Positions 25,538 to 34,693 are shown, counted from the stretch's first letter. The stretch: 64,000 nt of DNA from Nonomuraea polychroma (GCF_004011505.1 NZ_SAUN01000001.1:11249501-11313500); one strand, 5' to 3'. The notes: a model not told the origin generated them from the letters alone. Translations and numbers: made by a program.

Positions 25538-26425
25538 TCAGAGGCGGGATCTGATGTCCGCGGCCAGCTCCAGCAGGTGCTGGTCGCTCGTGGCGGTGAG
25601 CTGGAGGTCCAGGATCAGCTCGTGGACCCCGGCCTCCGCCGCGGTGGCCAGATACGCCGCGATCTCGGCCACCGTGCCGCTCCTGGGCGGGCTGCCCTGG
25701 TCGGTGATGACGGGGTTGCAGCGCATGACCATGCGCAGCGCCCCCGGGTCGCGGCCGGCCTGCTCGGCGCTCTCGCACACCGTCCGCCACATCGCCGTGA
25801 GCACGGGAATGGGCAGCGCGGCGGTCAGCCAGCCGTCGGCCCGGCGGCCGATGCGGCGCAGCGCGGGCCCGGAGAAGCCGGCCAGGTAGAGCGGCGGGCG
25901 GCGGGCCGGCTTGGGCTCGATGTGACTCGGCGCGATCGTCCACAGCTCGTGCTCGAACCACACCGGGTCCGTGGTCCAGATCGCCTCCAGCGCGTCCAGG
26001 GTGGCCTCGTACCGCTTCGCCCGGTCGTGCCAGGGCACGCCCACGGCGGCGTACTCGTCGGAGGACCAGCCGAGCCCGAGGCCGACGGCGAGCCGGCCGC
26101 CGCTGAGGTGGTCAATGGTGGTGAGGGAGCGGGCCAGGACGGGCGGCGGATACCAGCAGGCGTTCAGCGCGCTGGTGCCCAGTCCGATGGTGGACGTGGC
26201 CGAGGCGGCCACGGACAACACCGCGAACGGGTCCAGGAAGACCCGATGTGCCTCCGGGATGCCGCCCCCGCCCGGATAGCGGTCCTTCGACCGCAGCGGC
26301 GTCATCAGCCGGTCGCCTGCCCACAAGCCGGCGAATCCCATCTCCTCGGCCGCCCGCGCCACGTCGAGCGTGCTGCGCAGCGTGGCGAACCTGCCGTACT
26401 GCGGCACCGCCAGCCCGACGTCCAC
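25538..26425 (-). CDS. LLM-class F420-dependent oxidoreductase
   Basis: Luciferase-like monooxygenase fold protein of 295 residues. Blocks such as GFAGLWAGDRL, LDPFAVLSVAASAT, LGTSALNACW and GGRLAVGLGLGWS match actinobacterial coenzyme-F420-dependent oxidoreductases (TIGR03619-like). It is a cytoplasmic redox enzyme whose substrate cannot be told from sequence. The start is GTG 26425, 3 bases after the stop of the methyltransferase gene, so the two form an operon. Confidence 0.88.
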   Translation of the reverse strand: MDVGLAVPQYGRFATLRSTLDVARAAEEMGFAGLWAGDRLMTPLRSKDRYPGGGGIPEAHRVFLDPFAVLSVAASATSTIGLGTSALNACWYPPPVLARSLTTIDHLSGGRLAVGLGLGWSSDEYAAVGVPWHDRAKRYEATLDALEAIWTTDPVWFEHELWTIAPSHIEPKPARRPPLYLAGFSGPALRRIGRRADGWLTAALPIPVLTAMWRTVCESAEQAGRDPGALRMVMRCNPVITDQGSPPRSGTVAEIAAYLATAAEAGVHELILDLQLTATSDQHLLELAADIRSRL

Positions 26426-26428
26426 GCC

Positions 26429-27241
26429 TCAGGCCTTCCTGCCCACACCGCACAGGATCAGCGACGACTGAGGGCCGTCGGTGAAGTCGACGGTGTCGCC
26501 CGGTTCGGGATGCCATTCGGGCAACCAGACCAGCCCGGGGTCCACCAGCTCGAACCCGTCGAAGAGCTCCATGATCCGTCCCCGGCCGCGCAGCGTGAGC
26601 GGCGCGCTGGCAGTGCGGTAGACCTCGGTGGCCGCATTCACGGCGGCGGCGCGGGCGTCGCTGGTGCCGTGGGACATGACCAGATAGCTGCCGGGCGCCA
26701 TGGCGTCGCGCAGGCAGGCGACGATCTCCTGCGGCCGCTCGGACTCGGTGACGAAGTGCATGACCGCCGTCAGCAGCACACCCACGGGACGGCCGAAGTC
26801 GATCGCCCGCCTGACCTCGGGATCGTCCAGGATGTCGGCGGGCTTGCGGAGGTCGCCCTGAACCACCGTCGTGCCGCCCTGGTCGGCCAGCAGCGCCCGC
26901 GCGTGCACCATGACCACCGGGTCCACGTCGGCGTAGACGACCTGGGAGCCGTCGCCGGCGATCTGGTGCACGTTCTCCCGCCGCGGCAACCCCGTGCCGA
27001 TGTCGAGGAACTGCCGCACCCCGGCTCCGGCGAGGTGACGCACGGCACGCGTGAGGAACGCCCGGTTCGCCCGGGCGGCGGCCCGCACTTCGGGAGCAAC
27101 TCGCAAGATCCGCTCCGCCGCCTCCCTGTCCGCGGGGAAGTGGTCCTTGCCCCCGAGAAAGTAGTCGTAGAGCCGGGCAACGTTGGGCGTGTCCGGATCG
27201 AAGCCGCGCGACTCTCGCTCCACCACATCCCCCCCGATCAC
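26429..27241 (-). CDS. SAM-dependent methyltransferase, DUF574 (PF04672) family
   Basis: Protein of 270 residues of the actinobacterial DUF574 methyltransferase family. The N-terminal signature DTPNVARLYDYFLGGKDHF is present, with SAM-binding FLDIGTGLPRREN and VVYADVDPVV. The biological substrate of the family is unknown. The frame starts at GTG 27241; GTG 27226 is an equally plausible start. It is upstream of and nearly abutting the F420 oxidoreductase. Confidence 0.9.
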   Translation of the reverse strand: MIGGDVVERESRGFDPDTPNVARLYDYFLGGKDHFPADREAAERILRVAPEVRAAARANRAFLTRAVRHLAGAGVRQFLDIGTGLPRRENVHQIAGDGSQVVYADVDPVVMVHARALLADQGGTTVVQGDLRKPADILDDPEVRRAIDFGRPVGVLLTAVMHFVTESERPQEIVACLRDAMAPGSYLVMSHGTSDARAAAVNAATEVYRTASAPLTLRGRGRIMELFDGFELVDPGLVWLPEWHPEPGDTVDFTDGPQSSLILCGVGRKA

Positions 27242-27420
27242 GTGGTAACGATCTTTCGGGTGATTCTACGGATCTATACCGACATCAGGCCGCTCTTATC
27301 CATCAGACTCGCGCGGAGGGAACCGCCGCCTTCAGGTGGCGGGGGAAATCCGCGCTCCCTCCCTGCACATTTTTGTCGGTGTCAGCCGTACCGTGGTGAT
27401 CTCGTTACCGAACGTAGGGG

Positions 27421-28635
27421 GTGGACGTGCGCAGGTCGTTCAAGTTCTTGCTGCGCCCCACCAGTAAGCAGGCCGCCGCACTTGCCGCATGCCTGGAAGA
27501 CCACCGCCAGCTGTACAACGGAGCTTTGGAGCATCGGCGCACCGCTTACCGCAAGGCGGGCGTGACGGTCGGCTACGGCGACCAGTCCGGGGAGTTGAAG
27601 GACATCCGCGCTGACGACCCCGACGGGCAGGGCCGGTGGTCGTTCTCCTCTCAGCAAGCCACCCTACGACGGCTGGATAAGGCATTTAAGGCGTTCTTCG
27701 CTCGCGTCAAGGCCGGGCGCACACCAGGCTTCCCGAGATTCAAGGGGCGCGGCTGGTTCGACACCGTTGAGTGGCCCAAAGACGGCGACGGCTGTCGGTG
27801 GGACTCCCAGCCCGAGCACCCGACGGCGACTTTCGTCCGGCTGCAGGGCATCGGGCATGTCCGGGTGCACCAGCACAGGCCCGTGCTAGGCCGGGTGAAG
27901 ACGATCAGCATCAAGCGCGAGGGGAGCCGCTGGTACGTGGTCCTCGCGTGCGACGAGGTTCCCGCTGAGCCGCTCCCGCCCACGGGCGCGGTGGTCGGCA
28001 TCGACATGGGCACCACGTACTTCCTGACCACCTCGGGCGGAGAGCACGTCGCCAACCCGCGCTTCATGCATGCGATGGCGGACGAGCTCGCCGAGGCCCA
28101 GCGGCACCTTGCGACGTTCCCGAAGCGGACCCGGCAACGCGCCAAGCGCCACCGTGCGGCCGTCCGGAAAGTCGCCAAGCTGTACGCCAAGATCCGCCGT
28201 CAGCGGCTCGACTTCCACCACAAGACTGCCCGGGCGCTGATCCGCGACCACGACGTCATCGCGCACGAGCGGTTGAACACGGCGGGCATGACCCGCACGC
28301 CGAAGCCCAAGCCCGACCCGGAGGTGCCCGGCGCCTTCCTGCCGAACGGCGCCGCCGCGAAGGCCGGGCTCAACCGCAGCATCCTCGACGCGGGCTGGGT
28401 GCGGTTCCTCGGAATCCTGGCGAACAAGGCTGAGAGTGCCGGTCGCCTCCTGGTTCCGGTGGACGCGCGTAACACCTCCCGTACGTGCCTCGCATGCGGG
28501 CACGTCGCGAAGGAGAACCGCGTCACGCAAGCCAAGTTCGAGTGCGTGAAGTGCGGGTTCGCGGCTAACGCGGACCACGTCGGCGCGACCAACGTCCTCA
28601 ACAGGGCCGGGCTGGTCCTCTGCGACGTGGCCTAG
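27421..28635 (+). CDS. tnpB: TnpB, RNA-guided nuclease of an IS605-family element
   Basis: Protein of 404 residues of the TnpB/Fanzor/Cas12 lineage. The RuvC triad is intact: D195 (GIDMGTT), E283 (AHERLN) and D385 (NADHVGATN). The zinc ribbon has C356, C359, C375 and C378. The N-terminal RSFKFLLRPTSKQAAALA is the usual wedge start. TnpB uses an RNA read from the element's right end to cut DNA, which keeps the element in place after transposition. The start is GTG 27421 (GTG 27427 is possible). The nuclease looks functional by sequence. Confidence 0.92.
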   Translation: MDVRRSFKFLLRPTSKQAAALAACLEDHRQLYNGALEHRRTAYRKAGVTVGYGDQSGELKDIRADDPDGQGRWSFSSQQATLRRLDKAFKAFFARVKAGRTPGFPRFKGRGWFDTVEWPKDGDGCRWDSQPEHPTATFVRLQGIGHVRVHQHRPVLGRVKTISIKREGSRWYVVLACDEVPAEPLPPTGAVVGIDMGTTYFLTTSGGEHVANPRFMHAMADELAEAQRHLATFPKRTRQRAKRHRAAVRKVAKLYAKIRRQRLDFHHKTARALIRDHDVIAHERLNTAGMTRTPKPKPDPEVPGAFLPNGAAAKAGLNRSILDAGWVRFLGILANKAESAGRLLVPVDARNTSRTCLACGHVAKENRVTQAKFECVKCGFAANADHVGATNVLNRAGLVLCDVA

Positions 28636-28680
28636 CCACCGACGCAGGAAGCCCGCGGCTTCAGCCGTGGGTGGAGTCAC
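28540..28680 (+). ncRNA. Putative omega RNA (reRNA) of TnpB
   Basis: In TnpB elements the guide RNA scaffold spans the 3' end of tnpB and runs to the right end. Here that interval ends in the hairpin CCCGCGGC-TTCA-GCCGTGGG and the tail GTGGAGTCAC. The guide would be the flanking sequence from 28681 (AGATCTAGTC...). The 5' boundary is a guess. Confidence 0.5.
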
Positions 28681-28697
28681 AGATCTAGTCTGCTGAT

Positions 28698-29453
28698 ATG
28701 GATGACCTCGGCATGGCCGTGGCGGTCCCGGAGACCGTGCGGCGGATCGTGTCCTTGGTGCCGTCGCTGACCGAGTCGGTGGCGGCGACCGTGCCGGAGG
28801 CGTTGGTGGGGGCGACCGACTGGTGCTCGCACCCGGCCGACCTCGACGTGACCAGGGTCCGGGGCACCAAGAACCCCGACCTGGAGGCGATCAAAAAGCT
28901 CAGGCCTGACGTGGTCCTGGCCAACGCCGAGGAGAACCGCCCGGCCGACCTCGAGGCGCTGCGTGCCGCGGGTATCGCCGTCTGGGTCACCAAGATCGAG
29001 ACGTTGGAGGAGGCGTTCGTCTCGCTGGAGCGGATGTTCACGTACGCGTGCCGTACCGACCGCCCGACCTGGTTGGATGCGGCGGAGGCGGCGTGGGGGG
29101 AGGCAGCGGCGGAGGGTCGGAGGAGGACGGCGATCATCCCGATCTGGCGTCGGCCGTGGATGGTCGTCGGCCGCGACACCTTCACCGGGGACGTGCTGAA
29201 GCACCTCGGCGTCGACAACCTGTACGCGGGCCACGCCGAGCGCTACCCCAAGATCCCGCTCCCCGAGCTGGTGGAGTGCCGGGCCGACCTGGTGGTCCTG
29301 CCGGACGAGCCGTATGCGTTCTCGGCGGCGGACGGCCCGGAGTGTTTCCCCGGCCACAGCTGCGCCCTGGTGAGCGGGCGGCTGCTGACCTGGTACGGCC
29401 CCTCGCTGGTCGAGGCGCCCGAGCGGTTGCGGCGCGACCTGGGCGGCGGTTGA
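28698..29453 (+). CDS. Helical-backbone metal receptor / BtuF-like cobalamin-binding protein, no signal peptide
   Basis: Protein of 251 residues with the class III binding-protein fold (VRRIVSLVPSLTESVAA, RPDVVLANAEENRPADLEAL, GDVLKHLGVDNL). Periplasmic relatives bind cobalamin, hemin or siderophores. This one lacks a signal peptide or lipobox, so as annotated it is cytoplasmic; such unsecreted versions occur in actinobacteria and their role is unclear. No transporter genes are adjacent. The TnpB element ends 17 bases before its ATG and must have displaced its native promoter. The ribosome site is weak. Confidence 0.82.
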   Translation: MDDLGMAVAVPETVRRIVSLVPSLTESVAATVPEALVGATDWCSHPADLDVTRVRGTKNPDLEAIKKLRPDVVLANAEENRPADLEALRAAGIAVWVTKIETLEEAFVSLERMFTYACRTDRPTWLDAAEAAWGEAAAEGRRRTAIIPIWRRPWMVVGRDTFTGDVLKHLGVDNLYAGHAERYPKIPLPELVECRADLVVLPDEPYAFSAADGPECFPGHSCALVSGRLLTWYGPSLVEAPERLRRDLGGG

Positions 29454-29457
29454 GCGG

Positions 29458-30606
29458 TCAGTTCACCGGGTCGGCCAGGGCGGCGTCCACAGAGGCGGGG
29501 GAGAGCACGTGTTCCATGACGATGACCGCCATGCCCACGATCCCGGCCCGGTCGCCCAGTGACGAGGTGACGATCTCCAGGTTCCTGGTCGTGTACGGCA
29601 GGCTGCGGCGGTAGACGATCTCCCTGATCCCGGTCAGGTAGTGCTCCCTGGTCTCCGCCATGTCCCCGGCCAGGACCAGCACCCCCGGGTTGAGCAGGCT
29701 GACCGCCGTGGCCAGCACGACGCCCAGCGTCCGCCCCGCCTCCTGGGTGCGGGCGATGGCCGTGGGGTCGCCGGCCTGCACGAGCCGGACCACGTCCCGG
29801 CTGAACTCCTGGCCCAGGTCGGCGGCCAGGGCGTGGCCGCTGGCCAGCGAGGCGACGCAGCCGCGCGAGCCGCAGGTGCAGACCCGGTCGTCGCTCTCGC
29901 GAATGCGCACGTGACCGATGTTTCCGGCGGCCTCCTCGACGCCGCGATAAATCTGCCCGTTGAGGATGATGCCGGTGCCGATCCCGGTCGAGACCTTGAT
30001 GAGGATCAGCGAGTCGGTCGCCCGCCAGGACGACCACCACTCGCCCAGGGCCATCGCGTTGGCGTCGTTCTCCACCAGGATCGGCACGTCGTACGCCGCC
30101 CCCATGGCCTCGCCCACCGGATGGTCGTCCCACCCCGGCATGAGGAACGACCTGATCACCCGCCCGTTGGTGTGGTCCACCGAGCCCGGCAGGTCCAGCC
30201 CGATGCCGCACACCTCCGCGGCGGGCCGTCCGTGCCGGTCCAGCATGCGCTGGAACGCCTGCCGCACCCACGACAGCACGGCCTCGGGCCCGCGGTCGAT
30301 GCGCATCTCGGTGCTCTCCTCGGCCAGCGGCCGGGCGGCCAGGTCGGTCAGGGCCGCCCGGACGTGCGTGGCTCCCAGGTCGGCGACCAGCATCAGCCGC
30401 TTGGTCGCGTCCACGTCGAGCACCGAGGGCGGTCGCCCGCCCCCGGAGGCGCCGACGCCGGACTCGTGGATGTATCCGGCGTCGATGAGCCGGTCGACCC
30501 GGTCGGTGATCGTCGACCGGGACAGACCGGTGTACTCGATGAGTTCTTTGCGCGTACGGCAGGAGCCATTACGGATGAGCTGGAGGATCTGCCCTGCCGT
30601 CAGCAT
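29458..30606 (-). CDS. ROK-family transcriptional regulator
   Basis: Protein of 382 residues. It has an N-terminal winged helix (ILQLIRNGSCRTRKELIEYT, GLSRSTITDRVDRLIDAG), then a ROK sugar-kinase fold with phosphate loop VADLGATHVRAAL, the sugar site GIGLDLPGS, NDANAMALGE, and the zinc motif CTCGSRGC. It likely senses a sugar and represses the neighbouring transporter and catabolic genes. It follows the MalG gene by 3 bases as the last gene of the transporter operon. Confidence 0.93.
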   Translation of the reverse strand: MLTAGQILQLIRNGSCRTRKELIEYTGLSRSTITDRVDRLIDAGYIHESGVGASGGGRPPSVLDVDATKRLMLVADLGATHVRAALTDLAARPLAEESTEMRIDRGPEAVLSWVRQAFQRMLDRHGRPAAEVCGIGLDLPGSVDHTNGRVIRSFLMPGWDDHPVGEAMGAAYDVPILVENDANAMALGEWWSSWRATDSLILIKVSTGIGTGIILNGQIYRGVEEAAGNIGHVRIRESDDRVCTCGSRGCVASLASGHALAADLGQEFSRDVVRLVQAGDPTAIARTQEAGRTLGVVLATAVSLLNPGVLVLAGDMAETREHYLTGIREIVYRRSLPYTTRNLEIVTSSLGDRAGIVGMAVIVMEHVLSPASVDAALADPVN

Positions 30607-30609
30607 GGT

Positions 30610-31455
30610 TCATCCCTTCTCGGCTCCCGCCGTGAGCCCCTCCGTCAGCAGTCGTTCGCTGGCGAAGAAGACGATCACGATCGGTAGCGTGAGCACCACC
30701 GACCCGGCCATCAGGACCGTCGTCGGGATCTCGATGCTTCCCGCGAGCTGTGAAAGCCCTAGGGAAACGGTCCAGCTGTCCCGCCGCTCCACCAGGAAGA
30801 GCAGGGCGAACAGGAACTCGTTCCACGCGATCATGAAGGCGTAGAGGCCGGTGGCCATCAGCGCGGGCTTGGAGAGTGGCAGCACCACCCGCCAGATGGT
30901 CGACAGTCTCGTGCACCCGTCGATCGCGGCCGCTTCCTCCACGCTCTGCGGCACGGTCTCGAAGTAGTTGCGGAGCATGTATACCGTGACTGGCACGGTT
31001 TGCGCGATATACACGAGGATCAGTCCGACCAGGGATCCCCGGAGCCCGAGCATCGTGAAGAGCACGAACAGCGGGATGGCCAGCACGATCGCCGGGAACA
31101 GGTACACCGCCAGGAAGAGGAAGTGCACCTGCCGCCGCCCGAAGAAACGCAGCCGCGCCACCGCGTACGCGCCCGGGATCGAGATCAGCAGCGTGAACGC
31201 CACCGACGCGACCGCGATGATCGCGCTGTTCCTCATGAACGTCAGGAAGCCCTGCCTGGTCAGGACGTTCACGTAGGTGTCGAGGGTGAAGCTGCTCGGC
31301 CAGAGCGAGCCGGGATCCAGGATGAGCTCCTGGATGTCGCGGACCGACAACATCACCATGTAGAAGAACGGGAACGCGGTGACCACGAAGAGCACCAGGA
31401 TCACCAGCGGCTTCAGATACCTGAAGAGGATCCGTTCGAAGCTATCCCTGCTCAT
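30610..31455 (-). CDS. Carbohydrate ABC transporter permease, MalG type
   Basis: Membrane permease of 281 residues. The ATG at 31455 (MSRDSFERILF) is chosen because sequence further upstream is low-complexity spacer. The EAA loop is SVEEAAAIDGCTRLSTIW, followed by LPLSKPALMATGLYAFMIAW. It works with the MalF permease encoded at 31571-32485. A 115-base spacer with repeat-like purine-rich motifs separates the two permease genes, unusual for such operons. Confidence 0.92.
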   Translation of the reverse strand: MSRDSFERILFRYLKPLVILVLFVVTAFPFFYMVMLSVRDIQELILDPGSLWPSSFTLDTYVNVLTRQGFLTFMRNSAIIAVASVAFTLLISIPGAYAVARLRFFGRRQVHFLFLAVYLFPAIVLAIPLFVLFTMLGLRGSLVGLILVYIAQTVPVTVYMLRNYFETVPQSVEEAAAIDGCTRLSTIWRVVLPLSKPALMATGLYAFMIAWNEFLFALLFLVERRDSWTVSLGLSQLAGSIEIPTTVLMAGSVVLTLPIVIVFFASERLLTEGLTAGAEKG

Positions 31456-31570
31456 TGGTCGCTCACCGCTCCTCACTCGCTCCGCGGAGTCCCTCCTGCG
31501 TCGGGCCTCCACTCCGCTTCGCGGAACCGCACCCTGTCCATTTGCTCGCTCTGCTCGCGGGGCGTCGGGC
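31456..31570 (-). repeat. Repeat-like spacer between permease genes
   Basis: Minus strand contains GCGAAGCGGAGTGGAGG, CGACGCAGGAGGGACT and CCGCGGAGCGAGTGAGG. The motif CGACGCAGGAG(C/G)GAC and the GGAGYGAG words recur in the spacer at 32486-32621. They appear to be members of an intergenic repeat family inserted within the operon. Confidence 0.45.
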
Positions 31571-32485
31571 TCACTCCTGCTCACGTTCACCCCCGCTGAA
31601 GAAGCGCAGGTAGAGGATGAGGAACACGACGAGCACAACTGCCAGGACGATCGCCTGCGCGGCCGAGGCCCCGATGTCGTCGCGGGCGGTCAGGAAGTTG
31701 TAGACCCGCACGCTGACGACCTCGGTGCCGGCCCCGCCGCCGGTCAGCAGGTAGACGTCGTCGAACTTGGTGAACGTGAACACGAACCGCAGCACCGAGA
31801 GCAACGCGATGATGCGCCACAGCTGCGGCATGATCACGTACCGGAAGCGCTGGGTGGGCGTGGCCCCGTCCACCACCGCGGCCTCGTCCAGCTCCGCGGG
31901 CAGCGCCTGGAGCCTGGCCAGGATGAACAGGAACGCGAACGGGAAATACCGCCACGCCTCGAACGCGATCACGGTCAGCAGCGCCACGGGCACCTGGATG
32001 CCCAGGAACTCGCCCCTGGCCTGAGTGAGGAACGCGATGGGCTCGCGCAGCCACGTGTTGACGATGCCGTACTGGGGGTTGAGCATCGTCTCCCACAGGA
32101 ACGCCACGGCCACCACCGGCGCCACGTACGGAATCAGGATCGAGGCCCTGACCAGCGTGCGCCCGGCGAACTTGTCACGCAGTGCGAGCGCCGCCACCAG
32201 CCCGATCACGATCGACAACGCCGTGCCCGCGACCGTGTAGACGAGCGTGTTGACCAGCGACGACCAGAAGCCCGGCTCGGAGATCACGTACGTGAAGTTC
32301 TCCAGCGTGTAGTTGCCGAAGATCCCCACCCGCCGGATGTTGATCAGCCGCGCGTCCTGGAACGCCAGCATGATCGCCCACAGCAGCGGCACCACCACCA
32401 CGACCAGCGTGATGATCAGCGTCGGCGAGATCAGCACGAGTCCCGCGCGACCCTCCTGCTGCCGAAGCGTGCGGCCCGTGCTCAT
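31571..32485 (-). CDS. Carbohydrate ABC transporter permease, MalF type
   Basis: Membrane permease of about 304 residues with six helices. The EAA loop is ELDEAAVVDGATPTQRFR, followed by VLRFVFTFTKFDDVYLLTGG. ATG 32485 is preferred because GGAGTGAGG stands just before it; ATG 32518 in the same frame is an alternative that adds 11 residues. It is part of the transporter operon whose regulator is the ROK protein. Confidence 0.92.
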   Translation of the reverse strand: MSTGRTLRQQEGRAGLVLISPTLIITLVVVVVPLLWAIMLAFQDARLINIRRVGIFGNYTLENFTYVISEPGFWSSLVNTLVYTVAGTALSIVIGLVAALALRDKFAGRTLVRASILIPYVAPVVAVAFLWETMLNPQYGIVNTWLREPIAFLTQARGEFLGIQVPVALLTVIAFEAWRYFPFAFLFILARLQALPAELDEAAVVDGATPTQRFRYVIMPQLWRIIALLSVLRFVFTFTKFDDVYLLTGGGAGTEVVSVRVYNFLTARDDIGASAAQAIVLAVVLVVFLILYLRFFSGGEREQE

Positions 32486-32621
32486 GGCCTCACTCCGTTC
32501 GGCGGGCTCGGTCGCCATATGCCGCCGCCTTGCCCCGTCGCTCCTGCGTCGCTCCTCCTCCAGGCGACGGCTCTCCCTCGCGGCGTTTTCATGGCAGCCG
32601 GGGGTCTGCTACGCATGGTGG

Positions 32622-33995
32622 TCACTGCCGGATCCCGCGCTTGATCGTCTCCACGTCGGTCTTGGCCTGGGCGGCGGCGGCCTGCGGGGTGAGGGAGCCG
32701 TCCACGACCCCGCTCAGCGCCTTGGGCACCGGCAGCTCGCCCATGGTGGCGCCGACCAGCTTGCCCTGACCCTGCGGGATGCCCCAGCGCGCGAACGTCT
32801 CGGGGCTCTTGCGCAGGGCCTCGAGCACGTCGGCCGGGTAGATGTCGGCCAGCGGCTTCTTGGAGTCGACCCCGGCGGGCAGCTTGTTCCACTGCTCGGC
32901 GAAGTTGGTCCGGGTGGGGAACTTGCCTTCGGGCGCCATGCCGATCCACCGCTCGTAGCCCTCGTTCATCATGTACGCGACGAACTTGGCGGCCGGGTCC
33001 TTGGCCGCGTCACGGGTGATCGCCCACGAGACGATCTCGCCGTACTGCGCGGGCGCGCTCCCGTCAGGCCCTTCCAGCGCGGTCACCACGCCGGTGTTCT
33101 TGGCCAGCCATTCGGGATCCTCGCGGCACTCCTGGCAGCTCGGCAGCGCGTCCTTCCGCAGCCCCGCCATCTCGTCCAGGATGAACGACGACCAGATCAT
33201 CATGGCCGCCTTGCCCGAGAAGTACGTGGCCCGGGTGGTGTCGACGTCCTGCTTGCCCTTGACCGAGTAGTTCTTGGCCAGGTTGGCGTAGAACTCGAAG
33301 GCCCGCACGCACGCCGGCGAGTCCAGGGCGACATTTCCGGAATTGTCCACCAGCTGGCACCCGTTCGCCTGCGCCACGTGCTCGAAGCTCTGCGCGGTGA
33401 ACGAGTCCTTCGGCGCGATCGCCAGCGTGATGCCCGCGACCCCGCCCGTGTTGAGCTTCTGGGCTGCCGCCTGCAGCGCCTCGTACGTGTCCGGCGGCTG
33501 CAGCCCGGCCTTGTCGAACAGATCCTTGCGGTAGAGGATCAGCTGCGCCCACCCGTCGCTGGGCACCGCGAGCAGCTGGCCTCCCGAGGTGTTGAGTTCC
33601 AGGGCCCGTGGGGTGAACGAGTCCCGGCCGAGCTGGTCGACGACCTTGCCCGGCGTCTCGGTGTCGAGCAGCTCGTTGGTCTCCAGCTCGCGAACGGCGG
33701 ACAGGGGCAGCGCGCCGATCACGTCCGGCAGGTCGCCTGCCGCGGCGGCGGCCGTGATGGACTGGCTGAACTGGTCCTCGGCCATGGCGACCAGCTCCAC
33801 CTGGATCCCGGTCTTCTGGGTGAACTCGGTGACGATCTGCTTCTGCACGGCCATCCGGTCTTCGAGGTTCTCCTCGGTCCATACCGTGATCTTGTTGACC
33901 GCGGTCGGCTGCTCGCCGCCGCCGTCACCGCAGGCCGTCAGCGTGGCGGCCATCAGCAGTGCGACGGAGAGGACGGCGGTTACCTTCTTCGGCAT
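32622..33995 (-). CDS. Sugar-binding lipoprotein of an ABC importer
   Basis: Extracellular solute-binding protein, family 1, 457 residues. The lipoprotein signal has lipobox TLTAC (C22). Mature blocks include ILYRKDLFDKAGLQPPDTYE and PAAKFVAYMMNEGYERWIGM. An internal loop has a pair of cysteines (SCQEC), possibly a disulfide. It opens the transporter operon that diverges from the dehydrogenase/isomerase cluster, so its ligand is probably the sugar that cluster oxidizes (compare YcjN of E. coli). Its ligand is not known. Confidence 0.92.
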   Translation of the reverse strand: MPKKVTAVLSVALLMAATLTACGDGGGEQPTAVNKITVWTEENLEDRMAVQKQIVTEFTQKTGIQVELVAMAEDQFSQSITAAAAAGDLPDVIGALPLSAVRELETNELLDTETPGKVVDQLGRDSFTPRALELNTSGGQLLAVPSDGWAQLILYRKDLFDKAGLQPPDTYEALQAAAQKLNTGGVAGITLAIAPKDSFTAQSFEHVAQANGCQLVDNSGNVALDSPACVRAFEFYANLAKNYSVKGKQDVDTTRATYFSGKAAMMIWSSFILDEMAGLRKDALPSCQECREDPEWLAKNTGVVTALEGPDGSAPAQYGEIVSWAITRDAAKDPAAKFVAYMMNEGYERWIGMAPEGKFPTRTNFAEQWNKLPAGVDSKKPLADIYPADVLEALRKSPETFARWGIPQGQGKLVGATMGELPVPKALSGVVDGSLTPQAAAAQAKTDVETIKRGIRQ

Positions 33996-34027
33996 GGCAC
34001 GCTCCTCTGATTGGGGATATGCCGCCC

Positions 34028-34579
34028 TTACCCCGGGATCAGATGGCGCAACGTGCGGTAGGCGATACCGAGACCGGTCTGTACCCTCTCCGTGCTACCT
34101 CCACGCCGTGGATCAGGCCGCGCAAACCCATCAGGGTTCCAGTTCTTCATCACGCGGCTCTCAATGACGATCTCCACGTTGCCTGCTCTGGCGTACTCGA
34201 CCAGAGGACCGAAGACGTCGGTCGCGCATTCCAGGTCGTCGCGTACAGTCCGCCCGGGCTCCGTCCCGCCAACGTGCCCACCGTGGGGCAGTGGCGTCAA
34301 TACCGGGCTGGACGTGCGCATTCACGCTCAGACCGTGCTGAGGATGCAGGTTGTTCTCGTAGTATGTGATCGAGGAAAGCGTTGGTCCGGTATCGGCGAA
34401 GATGCCCTGGATTCGAGCGTATTCAGCCTCGTCAAACGATCTACCTTAATGTGACGTCCGCCATCCAGCGACGGGGAACCAGCCACTTCTTGGGCCTCGA
34501 AGCCCTGTTGAGCGGCCCAGCGGGCGACGTCGGTAAGGTCACTTTCCACAAGACACGCGGTCAGAAACCCCAATTGCAT
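34028..34579 (-). pseudogene. Sugar phosphate isomerase/epimerase, frameshifted remnant
   Basis: Starting at 34579 (minus), one frame gives a good N-terminus, MQLGFLTACLVESDLTDVAR followed by WAAQQGFEAQEV. A second frame then gives FDEAEYARIQGIFADTGPTL and SSITYYENNLHP. A third gives RTVRDDLECATDVFGPLVEY and ARAGNVEIVIE. These follow the order of AP-endonuclease-2-type TIM-barrel isomerases. At least two frameshifts and loss of the C-terminal third mean it is dead. It sits between the binding-protein gene and the divergent cluster. The remaining bases 34580-34693 are AT-rich and must hold the divergent promoters. Confidence 0.75.
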
Positions 34580-34693
34580 CAGCAGCCCCCCGCGGAAGAC
34601 GTAGACTTAAGAGTGTTACGGGCGCAACTATCGTATGCAAACAAGCAATAAAGCTTTGTCTTTTGATTGATCATTAAGCGTAAGTGTTGGGGA

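Larger units (their letters stand above)
27300..28680 (+). mobile_element. IS605/IS1341-type solo-tnpB element
   Basis: The element carries tnpB without tnpA. Matching subterminal hairpins mark both ends: left CCGCCGCC-TTCA-GGTGGCGG (27323-27342), right CCCGCGGC-TTCA-GCCGTGGG (28652-28671). Each has an 8-base stem with one G-T wobble and a TTCA loop. An outer pair GCGCGGA/TCCGCGC (27311-27317, 27349-27355) encloses the left hairpin. The right end is placed at GTCAC (28676-28680); the left end is approximate. The right end lies only 17 bases before the next gene. Confidence 0.8.
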
